The translations under genes were made by a program, and so were the position numbers. A model generated the notes under the pieces. It was not told the origin of the DNA. It saw only the letters and a program-made list of their open reading frames with translations, and searched no databases. A DNA stretch of 64,000 nucleotides from Variovorax gracilis (GTDB lineage: Bacteria; Pseudomonadota; Gammaproteobacteria; Burkholderiales; Burkholderiaceae_C): NCBI RefSeq assembly GCF_030317115.1, contig NZ_JASZYF010000007.1, forward strand, positions 124,001 through 188,000, read 5' to 3'. Positions 8,689 through 17,828 of this stretch are shown here, in pieces (within the stretch, counting starts at the first letter, position 1; each line of letters begins with the position of its first letter).

Positions 8689-10611
8689 ATGGTCGCCATT
8701 TCATTCCAGCGAACGCGACTGCCCCGCCTTTGCTTTCTCAGCTACCGGCAGATTCGCGAATTCGCCATGCCAGTGGTTGCGGAATACGTTGGCCGTGCCG
8801 ACATCGAAGTGGTGGACGGCACCTTCGGCGGCGCGCTGGAGATCGCCCGCGATCGCATGGCGCGCGGCACGGTCGACGCCTTTGTCAGCGCTGGCTCGAA
8901 CGCAAGCATTCTGCGTGCGGGCCTCGAAGCGCCGGTGGCCACCATCCAGCTTGGCGGCTTCGACCTGCTGCAGGCGCTGATCAAGGCCCGGCGCATCTCC
9001 AGCCGCGTAGGTGTCGTGATGTACGGCCAGACCATCCCCGAGCTGGATGCGGTGAAGGACCTGCTCAACATCGAGATCACCCAGTACGCCTACCAGACGC
9101 CGGACGACGCGCGCCAGCAGTTCGAGATGCTGCGCCGGGACGGCTTCGAGGTCATCGTGGGATCGAGCCTGGTGGTGGAACTGGCCGAGGAAGCGGGACT
9201 GCACGGGCTGCTGGCCTATTCGCTGGCAAGCATCCGCAAGGGTTTCGAGGACGCGATCGAACTGGCGCGCGTGGCACGGCTCGAGGCAGGCCGCTATGAG
9301 CAACTCAACGGCGTGCTGCACAACCTCCAGGAAGCGGTGCTGGCCGTGAACCGCGACAACTGCATCATCGCCGTCAACCCGCCGATGCAGCAGTTGCTGG
9401 GCACGCCACACCGGCCGCTGCTGGGACAGCGCCTCGACCTCGTGGAGCCCGAACTGTCGCTCCAGCCCACGCTGGACACGGGCGCGGAGGAGCGTGCGGC
9501 GGTTCAGCGCTACGCGCGACGCGACTGGATCGTCAACCGAACGCCGATCCGTGAGCATGGCGAAATCGTGGGTGCGGCCATCACGCTCTACGACGCTCGC
9601 AAGATCCAGGAGGCCGACACCAGCCTGCGCATGCAGCAGCGTCGCCACCAGAACGCCGCGAAGCACGGCTTCGGCAGCCTGATCGGCCAGAGCCCGGCGT
9701 TCGTGCGTGCGATCAGCACGGCGCGCCGATTCGCAAGGACCGACCTGGGCGTGCTGATCGCCGGCGAGAGCGGCGTCGGCAAGGAACTCTTCGCGCAGGC
9801 GATCCACAACGACAGCGCACGTGCCGATCGGCCTTTCGTCGCGGTCAATTGCGCATCCTTTCCCGAGACGCTGCTGGAGAGCGAATTGTTCGGCTACGAG
9901 GAGGGCGCTTTCACCGGCTCGCGCCGCGGCGGCAAGCGCGGGCTTTTCGAGACCGCCCACACAGGCACGCTGTTCCTGGACGAGATCGGCGACATGCCGC
10001 TGTCGCTGCAGACGCGCCTGCTGCGCGTGCTGCAGGAACGCGAGATCACGCGGCTCGGCGCCACGGCGCCCATTCCGGTGGACGTGCGCGTGATCGCAGC
10101 CACGCACCAGCCGCTCGAAGAGATGATCGCGGCGCGGCGCTTCCGGCAGGACCTCTACTACCGCATCAACACGCTGCGCCTGTCGCTGCCGCCGCTGCGC
10201 GAACGCGGCGATGACATCGCCGTGCTTGCGCGGGCCCACGTGGGGCGGTGCCTCCATCGGCTGGGCTCGCGCATCGACGCCGGGGCCGCGCTGGCACCGC
10301 TGCTGCCGCGCTTCCTTGCCTGCGAGTGGCAAGGGAATGTGCGGGAGCTGGAAAACATCAGCGAAAGAGTCGCCGTGTTCCTGCTGCAGTTCGATCGGGT
10401 CGAGGACATCCGCTACGACGAACTGCGGCACGACTGTCCGGAGCTGTTCGAGCGGCATCCATTGGGGACCCCGCCCTTGCGCGAGCGCGTACTGGAAGCC
10501 GTGCGCCTCGCCGATGGCAATCGGCAGCGTGCCGCGAAGCAGTTGGGTGTCAGCCGATCCACCTTGTGGCGCTGGCTGCGCGAGTTCGACGCCGAGACCG
10601 ACAGTCCCTAG
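8689..10611 (+). CDS. PrpR-like sigma-54-dependent transcriptional activator
   Basis: A 640-residue regulator of four parts: an N-terminal PrpR sensor domain (about 1-185), a PAS-like domain (about 195-300, [19 protein letters not shown]), a sigma-54 AAA+ domain with Walker A GESGVGKE near 359 and Walker [12 protein letters not shown], and a Fis-type helix-turn-helix at the end ([20 protein letters not shown]). The sigma-54 contact loop reads GAFTGS rather than GAFTGA, near residue 406. PrpR sensor domains are known for 2-methylcitrate sensing, so the inducer may be a related polycarboxylate. The frame is open from a GTG at 8665, but that codon lies inside the palindrome at 8653-8672, so the ATG at 8689 is preferred. 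It diverges from the operon it probably controls. Confidence 0.88.
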   Translation: MVAISFQRTRLPRLCFLSYRQIREFAMPVVAEYVGRADIEVVDGTFGGALEIARDRMARGTVDAFVSAGSNASILRAGLEAPVATIQLGGFDLLQALIKARRISSRVGVVMYGQTIPELDAVKDLLNIEITQYAYQTPDDARQQFEMLRRDGFEVIVGSSLVVELAEEAGLHGLLAYSLASIRKGFEDAIELARVARLEAGRYEQLNGVLHNLQEAVLAVNRDNCIIAVNPPMQQLLGTPHRPLLGQRLDLVEPELSLQPTLDTGAEERAAVQRYARRDWIVNRTPIREHGEIVGAAITLYDARKIQEADTSLRMQQRRHQNAAKHGFGSLIGQSPAFVRAISTARRFARTDLGVLIAGESGVGKELFAQAIHNDSARADRPFVAVNCASFPETLLESELFGYEEGAFTGSRRGGKRGLFETAHTGTLFLDEIGDMPLSLQTRLLRVLQEREITRLGATAPIPVDVRVIAATHQPLEEMIAARRFRQDLYYRINTLRLSLPPLRERGDDIAVLARAHVGRCLHRLGSRIDAGAALAPLLPRFLACEWQGNVRELENISERVAVFLLQFDRVEDIRYDELRHDCPELFERHPLGTPPLRERVLEAVRLADGNRQRAAKQLGVSRSTLWRWLREFDAETDSP

Positions 10612-11108
10612 TTCGCCTCGGTGCTGCGATCGGGCGACGAGGCCGCGCTCACCACGCGCTGGTCGTCACTGAGCGTGGCGGTGAACACCATCGGCGAGTT
10701 CGGCGGTTGGACCCAGCGCCATTCCCAATCGGTCTGGTTCTTGAGCGGATAGGGCGTGCGCTTCGCGGGCTTGCCCAGCAGCTTGCGCAGGTCTTCCATG
10801 GGCATGCCGGGCCGCACCTTGTCGAAGTTCTCGGGCGTGAGCACCTGGCGCAACGCGCTCATCTTGCCGTCGGCGCCGATGGTGATCATGTAGTTCTTCT
10901 GGCCCTGGGGCTGGCGGTTGTATTCGAAGACCCGGCCCTGCGGCGAATCCCAGATGTTCTCGGGTTGGCCGAAACGCGCGCGCACGTCGGCCTCCGTGGA
11001 CACCCCCTCCTCCAGTTCGCTGATGCGTTTCACATCGCAGGCCGCAAGCCAGAAGACCGTGCTCAAAAGCGCGGCCACCAGGCGCAAACGGGTTCTCGAT
11101 CGCGCCAT
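10608..11108 (-). CDS. BamE/SmpA-like lipoprotein
   Basis: A 166-residue lipoprotein with signal RSRTRLRLVAALLSTVFWLAAC and the acceptor cysteine near residue 24. The mature part starts ELEEGVSTEADVRARFGQPE, the helix-turn pattern of BamE/OmlA domains, and repeats a related motif at VRPGMPMEDLRKLLGKPAKRT. So there appear to be two BamE-like units, which suggests a periplasmic or outer-membrane role. It is not the standard bamE gene as far as I can tell. The ATG at 11108 has a GGAGG seven bases upstream; the alternative GTG at 11120 does not. Its stop codon overlaps that of the activator gene in the four bases CTAG. Confidence 0.75.
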   Translation of the reverse strand: MARSRTRLRLVAALLSTVFWLAACDVKRISELEEGVSTEADVRARFGQPENIWDSPQGRVFEYNRQPQGQKNYMITIGADGKMSALRQVLTPENFDKVRPGMPMEDLRKLLGKPAKRTPYPLKNQTDWEWRWVQPPNSPMVFTATLSDDQRVVSAASSPDRSTEAN

Positions 11109-11183
11109 GTGCGCCTCCACTTGTCAATGCGTGGGGCGCAGTCTAAGGCCGCCTCCCGGTGCCCACGGTCCAGGCGCCCGGCC

Positions 11184-11855
11184 TCAGTTCTGTGCGAAGC
11201 AGAACAGCAGGCCGCCGCCGCCCGTCTTCTTCAGCGCATCCAGGCTGCAGCCCTGGGTGGCATGCGAGGAGTTCCACGACTTGGCGGGTGCGCTCTCGTC
11301 CAGGCCGGTACGGTCATGGTGGCCGACAATGGCCGAGCCGTCGCCGCTCTTGGTCCAGTTGCCGCAAGTGGTGTCCTTTGCGTCGGCAGAAGCGCGGCCG
11401 TCGGGCGTCGAACCGGTCAGGATGTCGTGCTGGTTGACCGGGTCGCCGCGGCCGCTGACCCCATCGCCCTTCTCGGTCAATGCCGTCTGCTTGGTGATGT
11501 TGTTGGTGCCGTGCAGCTGATCCACGTTACTTGCGATCAGCTGGCCCTTGACGTTGTACCAGGGACCCGTGCCGATGCGGTCACGGGCGTTCACCGCCGG
11601 CGCTCCCCCTGCTGCGGGAGTGCTGAGATAAGCGCGCCAGGTGCGTCCTCCAGCGCCCACTGCCGAGGCCAGGCTCTGGCAGAAGCGGTCGGCGCCAGCC
11701 AGCCCGCCGAGGTCGGCACCTTTGCCAGGGTTCGCACTGGTGACGAAGAAGCCCATCTTGCTCTGCGGCGCGGCTGGCCCCGTGGTGCTGCAAGCGACCA
11801 GCAGCACGGCGGCCGCGGCGGTTGCAACGAGGTACATCGAGTGTCGGCGCTTCAT
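11184..11855 (-). CDS. Lectin-like lipoprotein, unknown function
   Basis: A 223-residue secreted protein with a lipoprotein signal (VATAAAAVLLVACSTTG). The mature part begins KMGFFVTSANPGKGADLGGLAGAD and has cysteines at FCQSL, TTCGNW, GCSLD and FCFAQ. This pattern, with the closing GGGGLLFCFA, resembles small C-type-lectin-like domains found in proteobacterial lipoproteins. Several Asp/Asn-rich loops (HDRTGLDESAPAKSWNSSHA) could bind metal or sugar, but no catalytic motif is visible. It sits 75 bases upstream of the BamE-like lipoprotein on the same strand. Confidence 0.7.
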   Translation of the reverse strand: MKRRHSMYLVATAAAAVLLVACSTTGPAAPQSKMGFFVTSANPGKGADLGGLAGADRFCQSLASAVGAGGRTWRAYLSTPAAGGAPAVNARDRIGTGPWYNVKGQLIASNVDQLHGTNNITKQTALTEKGDGVSGRGDPVNQHDILTGSTPDGRASADAKDTTCGNWTKSGDGSAIVGHHDRTGLDESAPAKSWNSSHATQGCSLDALKKTGGGGLLFCFAQN

Positions 11856-11931
11856 CGGCAGTCTCCTTCGAATGGTTGGTGCCGCCACGCTAGCGCATGC
11901 CGATAGCCGCTTCAAGGCGGATTCCACCCGG

Positions 11932-11937
11932 TAAAAT
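11932..11937 (+). promoter_or_regulatory. Candidate -10 element for DUF3460-scpA
   Basis: TAAAAT lies 24 bases ahead of the DUF3460 ATG at 11962. No good -35 is visible at 16-18 bases, so this is a weak call based on position. Confidence 0.35.
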
Positions 11938-11961
11938 CGCTGACAAAGGTCCCTCACTGCC

Positions 11962-12168
11962 ATGTCCATCTTCGCCCGCCCCCACTACACGTCCGAAATC
12001 ACGAACTTCATCGAACAGATGAAGGAGAAAAAGCCGACGCTGGAGGCAGAACAGCGCGCCGGGCGCGCACTCCTGTGGGACAAGCACCTCGATCGCAGCC
12101 TGCTCAGCGAGTACAGCGAAGCCAAGGTGCCGCAGCAGCCCTACGTCTACCAGACCCGCGTCAAGTAA
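11962..12168 (+). CDS. DUF3460 family protein
   Basis: A 68-residue soluble protein beginning MSIFARPHYTSEITNFIEQM and ending YVYQTRVK, the usual shape of DUF3460, a short family found mainly in Betaproteobacteria. Charged and probably helical, with no signal peptide. Its function is not known. It ends directly against scpA with no spacer (TAA followed by GTG), so the two are probably translated together. Confidence 0.85.
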   Translation: MSIFARPHYTSEITNFIEQMKEKKPTLEAEQRAGRALLWDKHLDRSLLSEYSEAKVPQQPYVYQTRVK

Positions 12169-13089
12169 GTGATCATTCGGGCCGTACCGGGCTCCGGCAG
12201 CCGTCGGCAGGGTGATGGCGCCCCGACGGACGACAGCCGCGCCACCCAGGACGATGTCATCGCCGACGACGGCGTTGCCATCGCAGCCGGCATGCCCGAT
12301 GTGATCGACCAGGTTGCGCTCGCGCGGCTCTACGGCGAGCCGCTCTTCGCGCTGCCGAACGACCTGTACATCCCGCCCGAGGCGCTCCAGGTGTTCCTGG
12401 AGGCCTTCGAAGGCCCGCTGGACTTGCTGCTCTACCTGATTCGCAAGCAGAACTTCAACATCCTCGACATTCCCATGGCGGGGCTGACGCGCCAGTACCT
12501 CAGCTACGTCGACGAGATCCGCCAGACCAACCTCGAGCTCGCGGCCGAATACCTGCTGATGGCCGCGATGCTGATCGAGATCAAGTCGCGCATGCTGCTG
12601 CCGCCCAAGAAGACGGCGGAGGGCGAGGAAGCCGAGGACCCGCGCGCCGAACTGGTCCGCCGCCTGCTCGAATACGAGCAGACCAAGCTGCAGGCCGCCT
12701 CGCTGAGCGCCATGCCGCAGGCGGGGCGAGACTTCTGGAAGGCGCAGGTCTACATCGAGCAATCGCTCAAGCCCCGCTTCCCGGACGTGAACGTGGTCGA
12801 CCTGCGCGAAGCCTGGGCGGACATCATGAAGCGAGCCAAGCTCGTGCAGCACCACAAGATCTCGCGCGAGGAACTCAGCGTGCGAGAGCACATGAGCATC
12901 GTCCTGCGCCACCTGCAGGGGCGCCAGTTCGTGGAGTTCGAGAAGCTCTTCGACGTGACGCGGGGCACGCCGGTGCTGATCGTCACCTTCATCGCGATGC
13001 TCGAACTCGCGAAAGAGACCTTGATCGACATCACCCAGGCCGAGGCCTTCGCGCCGATCTACGTGCGGCTGGCCTACTCGCCGGCCTGA
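12169..13089 (+). CDS. scpA: Segregation and condensation protein A
   Basis: The kleisin subunit of the bacterial SMC-ScpAB condensin, which compacts and separates chromosomes. Family marks include FEGPLDLLLYLIRKQNFNIL near residue 84 and YLLMAAMLIEIKSRMLLPP near 128, with a C-terminal winged-helix region (TFIAMLELAKETLIDITQ). At 306 residues from the GTG it carries about 40 extra N-terminal residues. An in-frame ATG at 12292 (MPDVIDQVALARLYGEPL) would give a more typical length. No scpB is adjacent in this window. Confidence 0.92.
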   Translation: MIIRAVPGSGSRRQGDGAPTDDSRATQDDVIADDGVAIAAGMPDVIDQVALARLYGEPLFALPNDLYIPPEALQVFLEAFEGPLDLLLYLIRKQNFNILDIPMAGLTRQYLSYVDEIRQTNLELAAEYLLMAAMLIEIKSRMLLPPKKTAEGEEAEDPRAELVRRLLEYEQTKLQAASLSAMPQAGRDFWKAQVYIEQSLKPRFPDVNVVDLREAWADIMKRAKLVQHHKISREELSVREHMSIVLRHLQGRQFVEFEKLFDVTRGTPVLIVTFIAMLELAKETLIDITQAEAFAPIYVRLAYSPA

Positions 13090-13107
13090 AACCCGCCCGA
13101 GAGCCGC

Positions 13108-14109
13108 TCAGGCGGATTCGACCCCGGGCTCGCGGCCCATCAGTTCGGAAACCGCTTCCACCGGGCGCACCCGCCCATCCAGCAGGGCCACCACGCTCGA
13201 CGCAATCGGCATCTCGACGCCCAGGTGCCGGGCGCGCTGCACGACCGTGCGTGCGCAATAGACGCCTTCCGCCACGTGGCCGAGCGAATTCACTGCCTGC
13301 TCCAGCGTGAGGCCCTGCGCTAGCAGCAATCCGACCTTGCGATTGCGGGAGAGATCTCCCGTCGCAGTGAGGACGAGATCACCCAGGCCCGAAAGGCCCA
13401 TGAAAGTGTCCGGCCGCGCACCCAGCGCCGCGCCGAGGCGCGTCATTTCAGCAAGACCGCGGGTAATCAGTGCCGCACGTGCGTTGAGGCCGAGCGACAG
13501 CCCGTCCGCAAGGCCGGTCGCGATGGCGAGCACATTCTTGACCGCGCCGCCGATCTCCACGCCGACGATGTCCTCGTTGGCGTAGACGCGCAGCGCGGGG
13601 CCGTGAAACGCACTGACCAGCGCGTCGCGCACTGATGCATGCGGGCTCGCCGCCACCAACGCCGTCGGCCGGCCCTGTGCAACTTCCAACGCGAAGCTGG
13701 GGCCGCTCAACACGCCGGCCAGCAGCCGGGGCGCCACGCGCGCCTGGATTTCGTGGGCCAGCAGGCCCTCCTCCCCCGAATTGGCGATGGCCGGCTCGAC
13801 GCCCTTGGACAGCCAGGCGACCGGACAGGCCACGTCGCGCAGCTTGCCGAGTTGCTCCCGCAGGGCGGCCATTGGCGTCGCGACGATCACCAGATCGGCG
13901 TGCGCAACCGCGGCAAGCGGATCGCCTGCCAGGAGGTTCAGTGAGGGAGGAAGCGACACGCCGGGCAGATAGCGCGCGTTTTCACGCGCGGCCGACATGG
14001 CCTGGACCTGGGCCGCGTCACGCCCCCACAAGGTGACCGCGTGCCGGGCTGCCGCGTTGACCGCCAGCGCCGTGCCCCAGGCGCCGGCGCCGAGCACGCA
14101 GATTCTCAT
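13108..14109 (-). CDS. gpsA: Glycerol-3-phosphate dehydrogenase [NAD(P)+]
   Basis: A 333-residue cytoplasmic enzyme making sn-glycerol-3-phosphate from dihydroxyacetone phosphate for phospholipid synthesis. It opens with the dinucleotide-binding loop [12 protein letters not shown]. The catalytic lysine lies in [17 protein letters not shown] near residue 190, and the substrate-binding region [24 protein letters not shown] follows. It is the last gene of a minus-strand run after secB, grxC and a rhodanese gene. Stop codons of scpA and gpsA converge 18 bases apart. Confidence 0.96.
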   Translation of the reverse strand: MRICVLGAGAWGTALAVNAAARHAVTLWGRDAAQVQAMSAARENARYLPGVSLPPSLNLLAGDPLAAVAHADLVIVATPMAALREQLGKLRDVACPVAWLSKGVEPAIANSGEEGLLAHEIQARVAPRLLAGVLSGPSFALEVAQGRPTALVAASPHASVRDALVSAFHGPALRVYANEDIVGVEIGGAVKNVLAIATGLADGLSLGLNARAALITRGLAEMTRLGAALGARPDTFMGLSGLGDLVLTATGDLSRNRKVGLLLAQGLTLEQAVNSLGHVAEGVYCARTVVQRARHLGVEMPIASSVVALLDGRVRPVEAVSELMGREPGVESA

Positions 14110-14128
14110 CGGTGCGTGCGCTGGCGGA

Positions 14129-14593
14129 TTACTGCGTGATGATCGGCGAGGTCTGCGCCGAGGCTTGCGCCTGCTGCTGCTCGAACATCGCCTGGAAGTT
14201 GATTTCGGCCAGATGCACTGGCGGGAAGCCGCCGCGCTGGATCACGTCGGCCACGTTGCCGCGCAGATAGGGGTAGACGATCTGCGGGCAGGCAATGCCG
14301 AGGATCGGGCCCATCTGGTCTTCGGGCAGGTTGCGGATCTCGAAGATGCCGGCTTGCTTGGCCTCGACCAGGAAAACGGTCTTGTCCTGGATCTTGGTCT
14401 GCACGGTGGCCGACACGGTGATCTCGAAGATGCCGTCGGTCACGGGCTGGGCATCGACGCCGAGCTGGATGTCGACCGTCGGCTGTTCCTGCTCCAGCAG
14501 GATGGCCGGGGAGTTGGGCTGCTCGAGCGACAGGTCTTTCAGATAGACGCGCTGGATCTGGAAAACGGGATCTTGTGCTTGCTGGTCGGCCAT
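14129..14593 (-). CDS. secB: Protein-export chaperone SecB
   Basis: A 154-residue tetrameric chaperone that keeps preproteins unfolded and hands them to SecA. The sequence [20 protein letters not shown] near the start and GILCPQ-like [34 protein letters not shown] near residue 105 are diagnostic; the latter runs on to the family's usual end. Genes rhodanese-grxC-secB-gpsA in this order are common in Betaproteobacteria. A strong hairpin separates it from grxC, so it may have its own promoter. Confidence 0.96.
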   Translation of the reverse strand: MADQQAQDPVFQIQRVYLKDLSLEQPNSPAILLEQEQPTVDIQLGVDAQPVTDGIFEITVSATVQTKIQDKTVFLVEAKQAGIFEIRNLPEDQMGPILGIACPQIVYPYLRGNVADVIQRGGFPPVHLAEINFQAMFEQQQAQASAQTSPIITQ

Positions 14594-14619
14594 GCTGAAC
14601 TTTCGAGTATCAAAACAAT

Positions 14620-14646
14620 GCCCGCTCGGGATATCCCAGAGCGGGC
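14620..14646 (-). terminator. Hairpin between grxC and secB, possible terminator
   Basis: GCCCGCTC (14620-14627) pairs with GAGCGGGC (14639-14646), with an inner GGG-ATAT-CCC. Read on the minus strand, downstream of grxC, the stem is followed by ATTGTTTTGAT, a moderate T-rich tract. It may end part of the transcript before secB or mark a processing point. Confidence 0.55.
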
Positions 14647-14682
14647 TTCTGGAGGTAGCCGGCGATTATCGCCCGCCGGGAG

Positions 14683-14943
14683 TCAGGCGCCCTGCAAGAG
14701 CGGCATCAGGGCGCCGCGCCCATCGAGCGCGATCAGGTCGTCGCAGCCGCCCACGTGGGTGTCGCCGATGAAGATCTGCGGCACCGTACGGCGCTGGGTG
14801 ATGTCCATCATCGTGGCACGCGCCCGCGGGTCGCTGTCGATGCGGATCTCTTCGATCTGCTCCACGCCCTTGGATTTGAGGATTTGCTTCGCGCGAATGC
14901 AGTATGGGCAAACGGCGGTGGTGTACATCTTGACGGCTTGCAT
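14683..14943 (-). CDS. grxC: Glutaredoxin 3
   Basis: An 86-residue dithiol glutaredoxin that reduces disulfides with glutathione. The active site is CPYC near residue 11. The cis-proline loop RRTVPQIFIGDTHVGGCDDL sits near residue 48 with the GG-C/D glutathione-binding signature. It lies 20 bases after the rhodanese gene and upstream of secB. Confidence 0.95.
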   Translation of the reverse strand: MQAVKMYTTAVCPYCIRAKQILKSKGVEQIEEIRIDSDPRARATMMDITQRRTVPQIFIGDTHVGGCDDLIALDGRGALMPLLQGA

Positions 14944-14963
14944 CGGGGGTATCTCGGGGAAGT

Positions 14964-15371
14964 TCAGGCCTTTTCAACCGGCAGGTTAGCTTCTTTCCAG
15001 GATTTGAGTCCGCCGGCAACGGCTTGGGCTTGCTCGTACCCGAGCTTCTTGGCCGTGGCCACCGCGCGCTGGGCGCGAGCGCCCGTGGCACACACAAGCA
15101 ACAATGGCAACGACTTGTTTTTGACCGTGGCGGCGAGCTTCTGCTCGAGCTGGTTGAGCGGCACGTTCTTGGCGCCCGTGACGTGGCCCGCGGCAAATTC
15201 CTCGGGTTCGCGCACGTCGACCACCACCGCGCGCTCGCGGTTGATGAGTTGCACCGCCCCCTGCGCAGTGAGCGATCCGGCGTTCGCGCCGCGCACCATC
15301 GGCCAGGCCAGCATGCCGCCGGAGCTGAGTGCAATCAGGATCAGCATCCAGTTGTCGACGATGAATTTCAC
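14964..15371 (-). CDS. Membrane-anchored rhodanese-like protein
   Basis: A 135-residue protein with an N-terminal membrane anchor (WMLILIALSSGGMLAWPM) and one rhodanese domain. The active-site loop reads CATGARA, with the persulfide cysteine near residue 95, and VVVDVREPEEFAAGHVTGAKNVP is the usual domain entry. It may carry sulfane sulfur; the substrate is unknown. The likely start is a GTG at 15371, since the same frame upstream runs across gpmA. Overlapping promoter sequences for the divergent gpmA lie just beyond. Confidence 0.88.
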   Translation of the reverse strand: MKFIVDNWMLILIALSSGGMLAWPMVRGANAGSLTAQGAVQLINRERAVVVDVREPEEFAAGHVTGAKNVPLNQLEQKLAATVKNKSLPLLLVCATGARAQRAVATAKKLGYEQAQAVAGGLKSWKEANLPVEKA

Positions 15372-15379
15372 GGTATTCC

Positions 15380-15407
15380 TTGAGTGGCAAACCCCGGATT
15401 TTAGAAT
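15380..15407 (+). promoter_or_regulatory. Sigma-70-type promoter of gpmA
   Basis: TTGAGT (15380-15385) and TAGAAT (15402-15407) are 16 bases apart. Initiation near 15414 would leave a leader of about 30 bases before the gpmA ATG. Confidence 0.6.
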
Positions 15408-15443
15408 GTCGGCTTTCCGCACGCGTTCCCAAAGGCCTCTCTC

Positions 15444-16187
15444 ATGCACAAACTGGTACTGATCCGCCACGGCGAATCGACCTGGAATCTCGAAAACCGC
15501 TTCACGGGCTGGACCGACGTCGACCTGACGCCGACCGGCATCGAACAGGCCAAACAGGCCGGCCGGCTCCTCAAGGCCGAGGGTTACGACTTCGACGTGG
15601 CCTACACCAGCGTGCTCAAGCGCGCCACCCGCACCCTCTGGCACACGCTGGACGAGCTCGATCGCACCTGGTTGCCGGTGGTGCATTCCTGGCGTCTGAA
15701 CGAACGTCACTACGGCGGCCTCCAGGGCCTCAACAAGGCCGAAACCGCCAAGAAGTACGGCGACGAACAGGTTCTGGTCTGGCGCCGCAGCTACAACACG
15801 CCGCCGCCGCCGCTGGAAGCCAACGACCCGCGCAGCGAACGCACCGACGTGCGCTACGCCAAGCTGGCGCCCGAGCAGGTGCCGCTGACCGAGTGCCTGA
15901 AGGACACCGTGGCACGCGTACTGCCCTTCTGGAACGAATCCATGGCGCCGGCCATCCGCGCCGGACGGCGCCTGGTGGTGGCGGCGCACGGCAATTCCAT
16001 CCGCGCCCTGGTGAAATACCTCGACGGCATCTCCGACGACGCGATCGTGGGCCTCAACATCCCGAACGGGATCCCGCTGGTCTACGAACTGGACGACGAG
16101 CTCAAGCCGTTGCGCCACTATTACCTCGGTGACGCCGACGCGGCCGAGAAAGCCGTAGCCGCGGTCGCCGCACAAGGCAAGGGTTAA
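15444..16187 (+). CDS. gpmA: 2,3-bisphosphoglycerate-dependent phosphoglycerate mutase
   Basis: A 247-residue glycolytic enzyme interconverting 3- and 2-phosphoglycerate. The phosphohistidine motif is [10 protein letters not shown] near residue 9. The second active-site region is [14 protein letters not shown] near 180, with [13 protein letters not shown] at the substrate loop. Length and motifs match the dPGM family. It has its own promoter and lies 99 bases ahead of ctpA. Confidence 0.97.
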   Translation: MHKLVLIRHGESTWNLENRFTGWTDVDLTPTGIEQAKQAGRLLKAEGYDFDVAYTSVLKRATRTLWHTLDELDRTWLPVVHSWRLNERHYGGLQGLNKAETAKKYGDEQVLVWRRSYNTPPPPLEANDPRSERTDVRYAKLAPEQVPLTECLKDTVARVLPFWNESMAPAIRAGRRLVVAAHGNSIRALVKYLDGISDDAIVGLNIPNGIPLVYELDDELKPLRHYYLGDADAAEKAVAAVAAQGKG

Positions 16188-16286
16188 CGAAAGTCTGACC
16201 TTCGTCACCGGTTTCGCGGAACCACGGCAGACAACTTGCTTCCAAGCCCTGTATATTGGATTGACAGGCGACAAGGACACTTACAC

Positions 16287-17729
16287 ATGGGCCAGAAATT
16301 GAAGATCACCGGCTGGGTTGCCGCGGGCGCCTTTGCCGGCGCGCTGACCACCGTCTCGTTGCAAACTGTTGCACGAGGCTCTCTGGCTCCTCTGCCGCTC
16401 GAAGAACTGCAGCAGCTTGCTGCGGTGTTCGGCATGGTCAAGAGCGACTACGTCGAACCGGTCGATGAGAAAAAGCTGATCTCCGATGCCATCTCTGGCA
16501 TGGTTGCCGGCCTCGACCCGCATTCGCAGTACTTCGACAAGAAGTCGTTCAAGGAATTCCGCGAAGGCACCACCGGTCGCTTCGTCGGTGTGGGCATCGA
16601 GATTTCGCAGGAAGACGGCCTGATCAAGGTCGTGTCCCCGATCGAAGGCTCCCCGGCCTTCCGTGCCGGCCTCAAGCCGAACGACCTGATCACCAAGATC
16701 GACGACACCGCCGTGCGGGGCCTGTCGCTCAATGAAGCCGTCAAGCGCATGCGGGGCGAAGCCAACACCAAGGTGCTGCTCACCATCTATCGCAAGGACG
16801 AGAACCGCACTTTCCCGGTGACCATCACGCGTGAGGAAATCCGCACGCAATCGGTTCGAGGGAAGATCATGGAGCCGGGCTATGGCTGGATCCGCCTGTC
16901 GCAGTTCCAGGAACGCACCGTCGACGACTTCGTCAAAAAGGTCGAGGAGCTCTACAAGCAGGATCCCAATCTCAAGGGCCTGGTGCTCGACCTGCGCAAC
17001 GATCCGGGTGGCCTGCTCGACGCCGCCGTGGCGATCTCGGCGGCATTCCTGCCGGAAAACGTGACCGTGGTGTCGACCGACGGGCAGCTGGCCGAGAGCA
17101 AGTCCGTCTACAAGGCTGCGCCGGAGTTCTACCAGCGCCGTGCCGGCAGCGACCCGCTGCGTGGCTTGCCGGCCGCGCTCAAGACCGTGCCGTTGGTGGT
17201 GCTCGTCAATGAAGGCTCGGCTTCTGCCAGCGAAATCGTCGCGGGCGCCCTGCAGGACCACAAGCGCGCGATCGTGATGGGCAGCCAGACCTTTGGCAAG
17301 GGCTCGGTGCAGACCGTGCGCCCGCTCGGTCCGGACACCGGCCTCAAGATCACGACGGCCCGCTACTACACGCCGAGCGGCACTTCGATCCAGGCCAAGG
17401 GCATTGTTCCGAACGTGCTGGTCGACGAAAGTGCTGAAGGCAGCCCCTTCGCCGCGTTGCGCATGCGTGAAGCCGATCTGGAGAAGCATCTCGCCAGCGG
17501 CCAGGGCCCGGAGAGCAAGGACCCTGAACGCGAAAAGGCACGCGACGAGGCCCGCAAGCGGCTCGAGGAAGAAGCCAAGAAGCCGCCGCAGGACCGCAAG
17601 GTGCCTGAATTCGGCACACCGCAGGACTTCCCGTTGATGCAGGCGTTCAACCGTCTGAAGGGCCAGCCGGTGCTCGTGAGCAAGACGCAGGTCATCGTCG
17701 ACAACAAGGAAGAGAAGAAGGAGAACTAG
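16287..17729 (+). CDS. ctpA: S41-family C-terminal processing protease
   Basis: A 480-residue periplasmic serine protease. It has an uncleaved or Sec-type hydrophobic start (ITGWVAAGAFAGALTTVSLQTVA), a conserved DPHSQYFDKKSF segment, a PDZ domain (about 90-170, GIEISQEDGLIKVVSPIEGSPA) and the S41 catalytic core, with Ser in NEGSASASEIVAGAL and Lys in TFGKGSVQTV. The C-terminal 70 residues are charged and helical. The ATG at 16287 has AAGGAC ten bases upstream. It is followed by a repeat element and then moeB. Such proteases trim envelope proteins and PG hydrolase partners; the substrate here is unknown. Confidence 0.93.
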   Translation: MGQKLKITGWVAAGAFAGALTTVSLQTVARGSLAPLPLEELQQLAAVFGMVKSDYVEPVDEKKLISDAISGMVAGLDPHSQYFDKKSFKEFREGTTGRFVGVGIEISQEDGLIKVVSPIEGSPAFRAGLKPNDLITKIDDTAVRGLSLNEAVKRMRGEANTKVLLTIYRKDENRTFPVTITREEIRTQSVRGKIMEPGYGWIRLSQFQERTVDDFVKKVEELYKQDPNLKGLVLDLRNDPGGLLDAAVAISAAFLPENVTVVSTDGQLAESKSVYKAAPEFYQRRAGSDPLRGLPAALKTVPLVVLVNEGSASASEIVAGALQDHKRAIVMGSQTFGKGSVQTVRPLGPDTGLKITTARYYTPSGTSIQAKGIVPNVLVDESAEGSPFAALRMREADLEKHLASGQGPESKDPEREKARDEARKRLEEEAKKPPQDRKVPEFGTPQDFPLMQAFNRLKGQPVLVSKTQVIVDNKEEKKEN

Positions 17730-17731
17730 GC

Positions 17732-17800
17732 CCACCCCAGGCTTTCCACCCCCTGCCGGGGGCAACACCGGTGGACCGGCCGAGCCGGTTCCACGGTGTT
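17732..17800 (+). repeat. Dispersed intergenic hairpin element, copy 2 (short)
   Basis: A 69-bp copy starting 2 bases after the ctpA stop and ending 28 bases before the moeB ATG. It lacks about 19 bases of the 5' portion seen in the other copies. It keeps the small CCCCC/GGGGG hairpin and has the best long stem: AACACC (17764-17769) with GGTGTT (17795-17800), then GTGGA/TCCAC and CCGGC/GCCGG around a CGA loop. Confidence 0.85.
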
Positions 17801-17828
17801 CTTGAAGTTTCTCCAAATCGCGGTACGC

